From Streptomyces nojiriensis (GTDB lineage: Bacteria; Actinomycetota; Actinomycetes; Streptomycetales; Streptomycetaceae): DNA of 64,000 nucleotides. Below are positions 57,719 to 64,000 of the stretch, piece by piece. Position 1 is the first letter of the stretch, and each line of letters begins with the position of its first letter. The stretch lies in the NCBI RefSeq assembly GCF_017639205.1, contig NZ_CP071139.1, positions 4,036,001 to 4,100,000 on the forward strand, read 5' to 3'. Both the position numbers and the translations under genes were made by a program. The notes below the pieces were generated by a model, which worked only from the letters and a program-made list of their open reading frames with translations, did no database searches and was not told the DNA's origin.

Positions 57719-58597
57719 TCAGACCGGATCCCAGGGCACGGGATCCGGGCGGCGGTACCACCACCGGCCCAGCCGGTCCCGTCCCGGGGGCCGGCCGGTC
57801 AGCTCCTCGACGAGACTCCCCGACGGGTCCGCCTGCGTCGCCCGGACGAACCGCAGGTCCAGCTCCTCCACCGCGGCGTCGAGCAGCCGGCGTACTTCGG
57901 GCGGCAGCCGGTCCCCGATGCGGGCGAGCTCGTCGCGTGCTTCGAGGCGTTCGCGGTAGAGGTCGGCCGGATACCACCCCGAGGGCGCCCAGCCGGACTC
58001 CATCTGCAGGACGACCCGCTCCCACACGGTCAGATGGCCCTCCGGGGACGGGTGGGGGCCGTCGTCGGGCCACAGGGGTGCCGCCGACGCCTTGAAGGCC
58101 TCGGCCACCGGGGTCGGCGGCCGCTGCTCCCGGACGATCTCGGCGAACCGCTCCACGACCGCGCGGGGCAGCTGCGGGACCGGCGCCTCCGCGCTGCCGA
58201 CCGTGTACAGGGGAGGCTCGTCGTCGGACAGTTCGAGCCGGACCCGCGTGACGAGGCCCTGCGGGGTCGCCGCCCAGTAGGCGCTCGGATACGCCTCCTC
58301 GGCGGGGAACAGGACGGTCGTCCCGGCGGCCCGCGCGAACCTCGCGGCGACCTCGGACTCGGGTGGCCGATCGGCCACCCGGTCCTGGGCGTAGAGGTCC
58401 AGCGACCGGGCCAGGTCGCCGGAGACCGCTTCGTACGTGCACAGGACGGGGGCGGCCCAGTTCCGCGATCCGGGGTCGGCGTCGGCTTCGGCCACGCCGA
58501 CGTCGGCGGCCGCGACACCGAAGCAGCGGGCCAGTGCGGTGGCCATGGTCTCGGGGGCGAGGGCGTCGACGGTGATCAGGTTGTAGCCCGTGGGCAC
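57719..58597 (-). CDS. Hypothetical protein co-transcribed with the HelD-like ATPase
   Basis: A 292-residue soluble protein from GTG 58597, after GGAGGCG. No family is recognised. The N-terminal part 'NLITVDALAPETMATALARCFGVAAADVGVAEADAD' looks like an alpha/beta domain, and the C-terminal half is helical with 'ERLEARDELARIGDRLPPEVRRLLDAAVEELDLRFV' and an Arg/Trp-rich end (DRLGRWWYRRPDPVPW). It begins 18 bases after the HelD-like stop, so the two are probably expressed together. No transmembrane or signal sequence is seen. Confidence 0.7.
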   Translation of the reverse strand: MPTGYNLITVDALAPETMATALARCFGVAAADVGVAEADADPGSRNWAAPVLCTYEAVSGDLARSLDLYAQDRVADRPPESEVAARFARAAGTTVLFPAEEAYPSAYWAATPQGLVTRVRLELSDDEPPLYTVGSAEAPVPQLPRAVVERFAEIVREQRPPTPVAEAFKASAAPLWPDDGPHPSPEGHLTVWERVVLQMESGWAPSGWYPADLYRERLEARDELARIGDRLPPEVRRLLDAAVEELDLRFVRATQADPSGSLVEELTGRPPGRDRLGRWWYRRPDPVPWDPV

Positions 58598-58615
58598 GGT
58601 CCGGTCGCCTCCTCG

Positions 58616-61600
58616 TCAGCTCTGCGGGTGCTGTCCCAGCGCGATGTCCGTGTCCTTGCCGCCCCATCCTTCGGGGCTCCGCCAGATGACGTGGACTCCG
58701 AAGACGTCGCGGACGGTGTCCGCGGACCAGTCCTCGGCCGGGGGTTCGGAAAGGACCAGGTAGAGGCCGTCGGCCCGGGTGGGCAGGGTGTGGTTGATCT
58801 CCAGCAGGCGGGTGGCGCCCGAGCGGAGGTCCGCGTACGCCGAGCGGCCGGAGCCCAGCGCCTCGTAGAGGAAGAGCCCTCGAGCGGTGACGCAGCTGAC
58901 GTCGACGAGGGGCGAGTCGGTCGGCTGGAGGTCGGCCCAGAGCAGGTCCGACTTCAGGGCGTGGCGGACCGCCTCGTGCTTCTTGCACGTCCGGTCGGCT
59001 TCGGCCGACGCTTCCAGCGCGCGCAGGAAGCCTTCCTTGGTCGTCGGAGCCGGCGCGGTCGTGTCTTCCGCGAGGATCATCTGCTCTACGTCCTTCTGCT
59101 CGGGCTGCGGTGGGGCGGGGGCGGCGGCTTCGGCGGTCGTGGTGTCGTCGGGGTCCTGTTCCGGGGTCGGTTCCGGGGCGGGTTCCGGTTCTACCGCCGC
59201 GGCGAGGCGGTCCTGGAGCACCCGGCGCGCCCCGGCCAGGGTGTCCGCCCAGCCCGAGGCCGTCAGGTGTTCCCGGAGTCGGCCGGCGTCCAGGCTGCCC
59301 TCCTTGAGCGCGCGGTTTGCGCTCGCGGCGAGGTCGCGCAGAACGCCCAGCCCGTCCCGGTCCGGAGCGCCGAACAGGTGGAGCACATCGACCCAGTCGG
59401 CCTGGTCCCGGCGAAGGACGCGGTTGGCCATCCCCTGCAGCTCGGAGAGCCTGCCGCGGGCGTCGGGAACGTCCCCGTCGTCCGCTGTCAGCTCGCGGAG
59501 CACGTCCAGCGCCGCGATGTAGCGGCCCGCCATCCTCGGCGAGACGGGCGACCGGCCCCGCTGGTCGGAGGTGAGGACCGTCTGGCCCGTCTCGTTGGCG
59601 AACACCCAGCAGTCCAGCTTCTCGCCCCGCCGCGGGGGAACGGATCCGTGGCGGACGGTGAGGACCAGGGGACGGTCGAAGCCGGGGGTGAGGGCCTTGA
59701 CCTTGTAGCGGCCGCCCGGGGCCTGGTCCACGACCTCGACCCGCACGTCGGCCCCGATCCGGGGAAGCAGGGTCACGGCCGCCTCGGCTTCCGCCTCGCC
59801 CACCGCCGTGGCCGTGGCCTCGGGGGCCGGCGCTCCGGATCCGTCCCCGGCGCTCGTGAGTACGTCCGGCAGCGGGGCGGTGTGCAGGACGGTCAGGCTC
59901 TGGGTGCTGCGGGTCAGGGCCACGTACAGCTGTCGCAGGCCCGCGGGACCGCGGTCGGCGATGGTGGCGGGCTCGATGACCAGGACGTGGTCGTACTCCA
60001 TGCCCTTGGCCTGGGTGGCGGCCAGGACGGACACGGCGGCACGGTGCCGGTCGCCGATGTCCCCGCCCTCGTCGACCCTGCGGCTGATCGCGTCGAGCCA
60101 GTCCGAGTCGTCGGGCACGATGACGGCCACCGAGCGGAGGGTGCTCCCGTCGCTGGTGCCCACGAGGCGCGCCACATGGGCGACGGTGTCGTCGAGGAGC
60201 TTCCACGGCTCGGTCGCCACCTTCCGTACGGCGTTCTCGCCCGCCTCGCGCACGGCCTGCGGGTAGGGCAGGGCCGGGGCGATCTCCCGGGCGAGCGGGG
60301 CGACGAACTCCATGATCTCGGCGGGCACGCGATAACTGGTGTTGAGCTCGGCCACCCGCCAGTCGCCGTGGTCGGAGAGGACCGTGCCGAGGCGGTCCCA
60401 GCTCGCCGGGACGTGGGGGCCCGTCGCCTGCGCGAGGTCGCCCAGGACGGTCATGGAGCCGCCCACGGCGCAGCGCCGCCGCAGGGCACGGGCCTGCATG
60501 GGCATGAGGTCCTGCGCCTCGTCGGCGACGATGTGCCCGTAGCGGCCCGGGGTCTCCCCGCTGATGAGGAGCCGGAGTTCTTCGAGGCAGACGCGGTCGT
60601 CGAGGGTCCAGGGATCGGCGTCGGCGCTGGCGGCGCGGGGCCGCAGCAGGGCCGCCTGCTCCCCCGCGTCGAGGATCCCGTCGGCGCAGGCGTGCAGGAG
60701 GTCGGGCGAGTCGTAGAGGGTGCGCAGGGCCTCCCGGGCGCCCGGGGACGGCCAGACGCGTTCGATGAGGCGCTCGACCCGGCGATTGCGCTCCAGGTCG
60801 CGGCGGATCGTACCGGCCTGCCCGCGCCGTGGGGCGATGTCGGAGAGCTCCGTCAGGAGACGGTCGACGAGCAGGCCGCGGAAGCGGTCGCGGCGCTCGC
60901 GGTAGGGGCTGTCGCCCTCGTGTGCCCGGTCGAGGAGGGCGAGGACCTCGGAGCGCGGTACGCGCAGGGTCGTGCTGCCGGCCGGGACGACGATCGCGGG
61001 CTCGTCGCCTTCGAAGGAGGGCGCGACGACGAGGTCGTCGAGCGCTTCGGGGCGGTAGTCGTTCTCCACGCGGCGGCGCAGGACGGCCGCCATGCGCTCG
61101 TCGGACTTCACCAGTCGCGCCTGCGGGGAGTCGGCGCCGAGTATCTCGCCGTCCCAGAGGCGGTTCAGCTGGACGGCGTTGACGTCCCGGGTGCCGAGGG
61201 TGGGCAGGACCTGGCCGACGTAGTCGAGGAACCGCTGGTGGGGGCCGATCACCAGGATGTCCTGGGCCTTGAAGTGGTCGTTGTTGACGAGCCAGGTCAC
61301 GCGGTGGAGACCGACCGCGGACTTGCCGGTACCCGGGCCGCCCTGCACGACGAGTATGTCGGAGGGCGAGCCGGTGACCAGCTCCATCTGGTCGCGGCGG
61401 ATCGTCTCGACGATGTCGCGCATGCGGCCGCTGCGCGACCGCTGGAGCTCGCGCAGCAGGAAGTCGTCCGGCTGGAGCGTCTTCAGGCGCTGCCTGCGGA
61501 CGACGTCGGCGGGGGTCGGGGACGTCCGCGCCTCCGGAACGGTCGCGGGCGCGGTCGTGGGTACGGGAGGGGTCGCGGGAGCGGGTACCGGTGCCCGAGC

Positions 61601-62050
61601 TGCGGTCGCCGGCGCGGCGATGTCGTCGAAATAGCCCTCCACGATCCGCTGGACGCAGCGCAGTTGGCGCCGCAGCGTCACCTCACCGGGGCTCTCGGGC
61701 CGGGCGTCCAGCCACTTCCTCGCCAGGGGGCTGGTCCACTGCAGGACCACCGGCTCGTTCGAGGCGTCCCACACGACCCGCCGTCCGACGTACCAGGGGC
61801 GGGGTTCCCTGCCGGGCTCCTCCGGCGCGTCGACCCGGGCGAACACCAGGGCCTCGTCGCCGAGTCCGCCGTACGAGGCGGCGCGCGCCTCCGCGTCGAT
61901 CCGGTTGGCGATCCCGTCCTTGCCGCTCGCCGAGGCCGTCGCCGCCGACGTTCCGCTCATCTCGGCCAGTCGCGCGGTGTAGCAGTCGTAGGCGTGGTCG
62001 ACGGCGCGCTGCTCGACGGCGAGATCCTCGCTCCGCGTGGTGGTGCTCAT
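58616..62050 (-). CDS. HelD/UvrD-like superfamily I ATPase with a long C-terminal extension
   Basis: A 1144-residue protein from ATG 62050. The N-terminal 'PWYVGRRVVWDASNEPVVLQWTSPLARKW' resembles the HelD block 'YIGR...DW.AP'. The ATPase core has Walker A 'VVQGGPGTGKSAVGLHR' (237-244), Walker B 'HIVADEAQDLMPMQ' (510-514), 'VLGDLAQATG', 'ELNTSYRVPAE', 'ATQAKGMEYDHVLVIEP' and 'LYVALTRSTQSLTVLH'. HelD proteins are usually 700-780 residues and release stalled RNA polymerase; HelR relatives give rifamycin tolerance. Here about 400 further residues follow, including a linker of Pro/Glu and a final domain around 'KKHEAVRHALKSDLL' and 'GLFLYEALGSG'. No rifamycin-associated element was seen upstream. 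Confidence 0.85.
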   Translation of the reverse strand: MSTTTRSEDLAVEQRAVDHAYDCYTARLAEMSGTSAATASASGKDGIANRIDAEARAASYGGLGDEALVFARVDAPEEPGREPRPWYVGRRVVWDASNEPVVLQWTSPLARKWLDARPESPGEVTLRRQLRCVQRIVEGYFDDIAAPATAARAPVPAPATPPVPTTAPATVPEARTSPTPADVVRRQRLKTLQPDDFLLRELQRSRSGRMRDIVETIRRDQMELVTGSPSDILVVQGGPGTGKSAVGLHRVTWLVNNDHFKAQDILVIGPHQRFLDYVGQVLPTLGTRDVNAVQLNRLWDGEILGADSPQARLVKSDERMAAVLRRRVENDYRPEALDDLVVAPSFEGDEPAIVVPAGSTTLRVPRSEVLALLDRAHEGDSPYRERRDRFRGLLVDRLLTELSDIAPRRGQAGTIRRDLERNRRVERLIERVWPSPGAREALRTLYDSPDLLHACADGILDAGEQAALLRPRAASADADPWTLDDRVCLEELRLLISGETPGRYGHIVADEAQDLMPMQARALRRRCAVGGSMTVLGDLAQATGPHVPASWDRLGTVLSDHGDWRVAELNTSYRVPAEIMEFVAPLAREIAPALPYPQAVREAGENAVRKVATEPWKLLDDTVAHVARLVGTSDGSTLRSVAVIVPDDSDWLDAISRRVDEGGDIGDRHRAAVSVLAATQAKGMEYDHVLVIEPATIADRGPAGLRQLYVALTRSTQSLTVLHTAPLPDVLTSAGDGSGAPAPEATATAVGEAEAEAAVTLLPRIGADVRVEVVDQAPGGRYKVKALTPGFDRPLVLTVRHGSVPPRRGEKLDCWVFANETGQTVLTSDQRGRSPVSPRMAGRYIAALDVLRELTADDGDVPDARGRLSELQGMANRVLRRDQADWVDVLHLFGAPDRDGLGVLRDLAASANRALKEGSLDAGRLREHLTASGWADTLAGARRVLQDRLAAAVEPEPAPEPTPEQDPDDTTTAEAAAPAPPQPEQKDVEQMILAEDTTAPAPTTKEGFLRALEASAEADRTCKKHEAVRHALKSDLLWADLQPTDSPLVDVSCVTARGLFLYEALGSGRSAYADLRSGATRLLEINHTLPTRADGLYLVLSEPPAEDWSADTVRDVFGVHVIWRSPEGWGGKDTDIALGQHPQS

Positions 62051-62171
62051 GTGCGTCCTCCCTGCGGCGCCGAAGAGGCACCGCTACGGGCCTGCGCCCG
62101 TACCCCGCTGAAAGAACTATCAGAGAGTGGATGGTGACGAACACTCAGTACATGCGTTCTGGTTCCGGCCC

Positions 62172-62903
62172 TCAGTGCCAGTGCGCCGAGGGGGCGCGCA
62201 GCGCGAGCGCGGCGGCATAGCCCTCGGGGGCCGGCAGGTCGGCGAGGGACCAGTGCGGCGGGTGGACGGAGCCGGCGGCGGGCCCCGTCCCCAGGTAGGT
62301 GCGGTGACCGCCGTGCCCCAGGCCCGCTCCGGTGCCCTTGAGATGGGCCTCCTTGCGCGCCCACAGGCGGGCGAACGCCGCGGGGCGACCGGCCTCGGGG
62401 AGCGCGGCGAGTTCGGCGCTCTCGTCGGGGTGGAAGAAGTCCTCGCTCTGCGCCACCACCCGGGGCGCCGGCAGGGCCTCCACGTCCACCCCGACCGGTG
62501 TGGACGCGCAGGCCACGAAGACCGCGTCGCGGCTGTGCGACAGGGAGAAATGGGCGCGGCCGCCCACGAGGACCGGCCGCCCGTCAGGGCCGCCGCACTC
62601 GGGGCAGGCGTCGCGGGTCATCACCAGATCGCGCGGCGCGGTGTCGAGGAGGGCTCCCAGCAGCAGCCGCAGCGTCACGTGCGCGACCAGATAGGAGCCG
62701 CGGTCCTGGGGGCGGACGAACCGGTCGGCGCGCCGGCGCTCGGTGGCGTCGAGCACGCCGGGGGCCAGGCGCTCCGCGAACGGGGCCTGCGTCGCGGCGT
62801 CCACGAACCGCACCAGCGCCTCGCCGCGAGCGGGCAGCCGCTGCGCGCCGACCGGCCGGTCGAGCCGCAGCACGGCGGAGCTGAGCCCGGCGGGTGTGGT
62901 CAT
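62172..62903 (-). CDS. 4'-phosphopantetheinyl transferase (Sfp type)
   Basis: A 243-residue enzyme from ATG 62903. It transfers 4'-phosphopantetheine from CoA to a Ser on acyl or peptidyl carrier proteins. Motifs: P2-type 'AHFSLSHSRDAVFVACA', P3 'VGVDVEALPAP' (Mg2+ Asp and Glu) and 'FARLWARKEAHLKGTGAGL' (W-x-x-K-E-A-x-x-K). The length and motif order match the broad-specificity Sfp group rather than short AcpS. It should activate PKS or NRPS carriers or siderophore enzymes. It lies 121 bases from the HelD-like gene and about 11 kb from the FabH/thioesterase pair. Confidence 0.93.
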   Translation of the reverse strand: MTTPAGLSSAVLRLDRPVGAQRLPARGEALVRFVDAATQAPFAERLAPGVLDATERRRADRFVRPQDRGSYLVAHVTLRLLLGALLDTAPRDLVMTRDACPECGGPDGRPVLVGGRAHFSLSHSRDAVFVACASTPVGVDVEALPAPRVVAQSEDFFHPDESAELAALPEAGRPAAFARLWARKEAHLKGTGAGLGHGGHRTYLGTGPAAGSVHPPHWSLADLPAPEGYAAALALRAPSAHWH

Positions 62904-63182
62904 CCGGGAATCCTATCCAACGACCTTTTCCGTTCCGTGCGGTTCGGGACACGGGCGCCGAGGTGCCCCGGACTCACCGGACCGGATCGCGCCGCCGCCG
63001 GGCCGGCCAGGAAGTCCCGTTGAGCAGACCGCAGCCGATGCCGGCCAGATGCAGCGCAACAGGGGCAGGAGGCGAGGCCAAGCTGCCGGGCGGCAGCGCG
63101 TACGAGCCGCATCTCCACAGTCAAAGGCAGGGAGCCAGGCGAGCCAGGTACCGACCGCCAAGCCGTGCCGACTACCCGCCAT
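62904..63182. other. Non-coding stretch separating the PPTase from the toxin-immunity genes
   Basis: There are 279 bases with no gene I can support. Base composition becomes less GC-rich toward the right. Open frames here lack ribosome-binding sites and run into neighbours. This may be the boundary of an acquired segment. Confidence 0.4.
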
Positions 63183-63839
63183 TCATCCCCGCGCCTGATG
63201 GAGAACGATCTCCCGCACATCTGCCAGCCATTGACGCAGCCGCACACCCTTGGGCGGGAGAATGCCAAGCCCCAGCGTCATCGCCGACTCCTTGAGTGTT
63301 TTATCCGATTCGTTGAGGATCAGGAATTCCTGGATCTCACCCGCCAACTGTCGGAGGTCACTATCCGAAGCATCTGAAACATAGTCGTCCAAAGCCTCCC
63401 TGTGCGAGGAGTACTCCATCGAGAAATCTTGATGGAAGTACGATCCCAGCAGCTGCGAGAGATCAGGAAAACGTTCTTCCCATTCCCATGCGGTCCGAGG
63501 AGGCATCTGGGAGGGAGCCGCCGGCTCAGCGAGGAACTTCCGGAGGTGCCCGCCGATCACGGCAAGGCAGCCCTCCACCGTCTTCCCATGGGGAGGGTGG
63601 ATGTGGGGCAGGAGGTCGACGTCATCCGCGATCTCTTCGTTGAACAGGCCGGTCTCGAGGAGATCGTCGATTTCGGCTGCCGCCTCGGCTGCGCGCGCGG
63701 GCTCGATCGCTGCTTGCCTGAGGTAGGCACTGAGCGCAGCTCCGCTACGGTCGTCCGTGTCATCGAAGACGTAGCCGGTCACTTCATAAGAGCGCAGCAG
63801 CTGGCGCAGCTCACGGAAACGATCGTTCGACGTTTTCAC
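63183..63839 (-). CDS. Contact-dependent growth inhibition immunity protein with two CdiI-like domains
   Basis: A 218-residue acidic soluble protein from GTG 63839 (AAGG 11 bases upstream). The C-terminal half 'FPDLSQLLGSYFHQDFSMEYSSHREALDDYV...LRQLAGEIQEFL...LGLGILPPKGVRLRQWLADVREIVL' matches the all-helical CdiI immunity family (CdiI_2/CdiI_3). The N-terminal half, 'FRELRQLLRSYEVTGYVFDDTDDRSGAAL...AAEAAAEIDDLL...GGHLRKFL', follows a similar pattern, as if two immunity domains were fused. It should bind and neutralise the toxin encoded 22 bases upstream. GC content and codon use are lower than in neighbouring genes. Confidence 0.75.
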   Translation of the reverse strand: MKTSNDRFRELRQLLRSYEVTGYVFDDTDDRSGAALSAYLRQAAIEPARAAEAAAEIDDLLETGLFNEEIADDVDLLPHIHPPHGKTVEGCLAVIGGHLRKFLAEPAAPSQMPPRTAWEWEERFPDLSQLLGSYFHQDFSMEYSSHREALDDYVSDASDSDLRQLAGEIQEFLILNESDKTLKESAMTLGLGILPPKGVRLRQWLADVREIVLHQARG

Positions 63840-63861
63840 CTGTTCATGCCTTACTCTCGCG

Positions 63862-64000
63862 CTATGGAATGGGATATGAAGTGAGGACGCGGTAGCCGCA
63901 AGCAGCGGATGGATCGCGCTTCAGGACCACTCGCACTCCGTTCACCCATTGTGCGGCGGTTCCGCGTTTGAAATTCTCCCGGGTCAGACTCATCCCAGTC
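63862..64000 (-). CDS. C-terminal end of a polymorphic (CdiA-like) toxin with an RNase A-type domain, cut by the window edge
   Basis: The leftward frame entering at 64000 reads 'TGMSLTRENFKRGTAAQWVN' then 'GVRVVLKRDPSAACGYRVLTSYPIP' and stops at 63862-63864. The closing pattern V-V-L-K-R-D-P...G-Y-x-V-L-T-S-Y-P is characteristic of the bacterial RNase A-like toxin domain found at the C-terminus of CDI and other polymorphic toxins. Only 45 residues are in view, so delivery domains and catalytic His residues lie outside. The following gene encodes a CdiI-like immunity protein, which supports the call. Confidence 0.65.
   Translation of the reverse strand, partial: TGMSLTRENFKRGTAAQWVNGVRVVLKRDPSAACGYRVLTSYPIP

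Noticed and set aside
62051..62171. Rifamycin-associated element upstream of the HelD-like gene
   Set aside because: I looked for the palindromic inverted repeat known upstream of rifamycin-resistance genes and did not find it in these 121 bases.
1..64000. tRNA, rRNA, riboswitch or attachment-site sequences
   Set aside because: No cloverleaf, conserved riboswitch core or att-like repeat was recognised by eye; a covariance-model scan was not possible.

Overview
The window is high-GC actinobacterial chromosome, almost certainly from a Streptomyces. It carries rodlins, chaplins, an HrdD-type sigma factor with a sigma-R promoter, many GTG/TTG starts and a gene with a TTA second codon. Genes are dense on both strands, and no tRNA, rRNA or CRISPR array was seen.

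Layout. 0-13.3 kb holds housekeeping and mixed genes: an antiporter tail, an MFS exporter, an FmdB zinc ribbon, MTA phosphorylase, a decayed IS5-type transposase next to a phospholipase-C-like enzyme, a MITE, an AhpD-like protein, an orphan CpaB-like protein, mscL, ltrA, a P450 and small secreted or lipoproteins. 13.4-18.9 kb is a leftward set: an ATP-grasp enzyme, an FAD oxidoreductase, a small protein and a PAS-GAF-SpoIIE-ATPase phosphatase. 19.0-32.4 kb is an exopolysaccharide region: a rightward GH26-like glycanase with a proline-rich tail, and a leftward, largely translationally coupled operon. In order that operon encodes a secreted protein, a GT4 glycosyltransferase, a polyprenyl glycosylphosphotransferase, an O-antigen-ligase-like protein, a MurJ/MviN flippase, a polysaccharide deacetylase, a second glycosyltransferase, a Wzz-like protein and a FemAB/GNAT-like acyltransferase.

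32.6-37.3 kb is an aerial-surface locus: two rodlins, two short chaplins, one long chaplin whose sortase signal lies in another frame, a degenerate chaplin-like ORF and two uncharacterised small secreted proteins. 37.3-50 kb holds VKOR, a DUF6227-like protein, fruR-fruK without fruA, two DHA2 exporters with neighbouring WYL and TetR regulators, hrdD, a PAT-like acetyltransferase, a LigB/DODA dioxygenase and a secreted M6-like metalloprotease. 50-57.7 kb holds a FabH-type/type II thioesterase pair, and a two-component system beside a FtsX-type ABC transporter. 57.7-62.9 kb holds a HelD/UvrD-like ATPase with a roughly 400-residue C-terminal extension, its partner gene, and an Sfp-type phosphopantetheinyl transferase. 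The right edge, less GC-rich, carries the 3' end of an apparent RNase A-type polymorphic (CDI-like) toxin followed by an immunity gene that seems to contain two immunity domains.

The most integrated system is the cell-surface block at 19-37 kb, where glycan assembly lies directly beside the amyloid coat genes. Function calls come from reading motifs and family resemblance by eye, without database searches.
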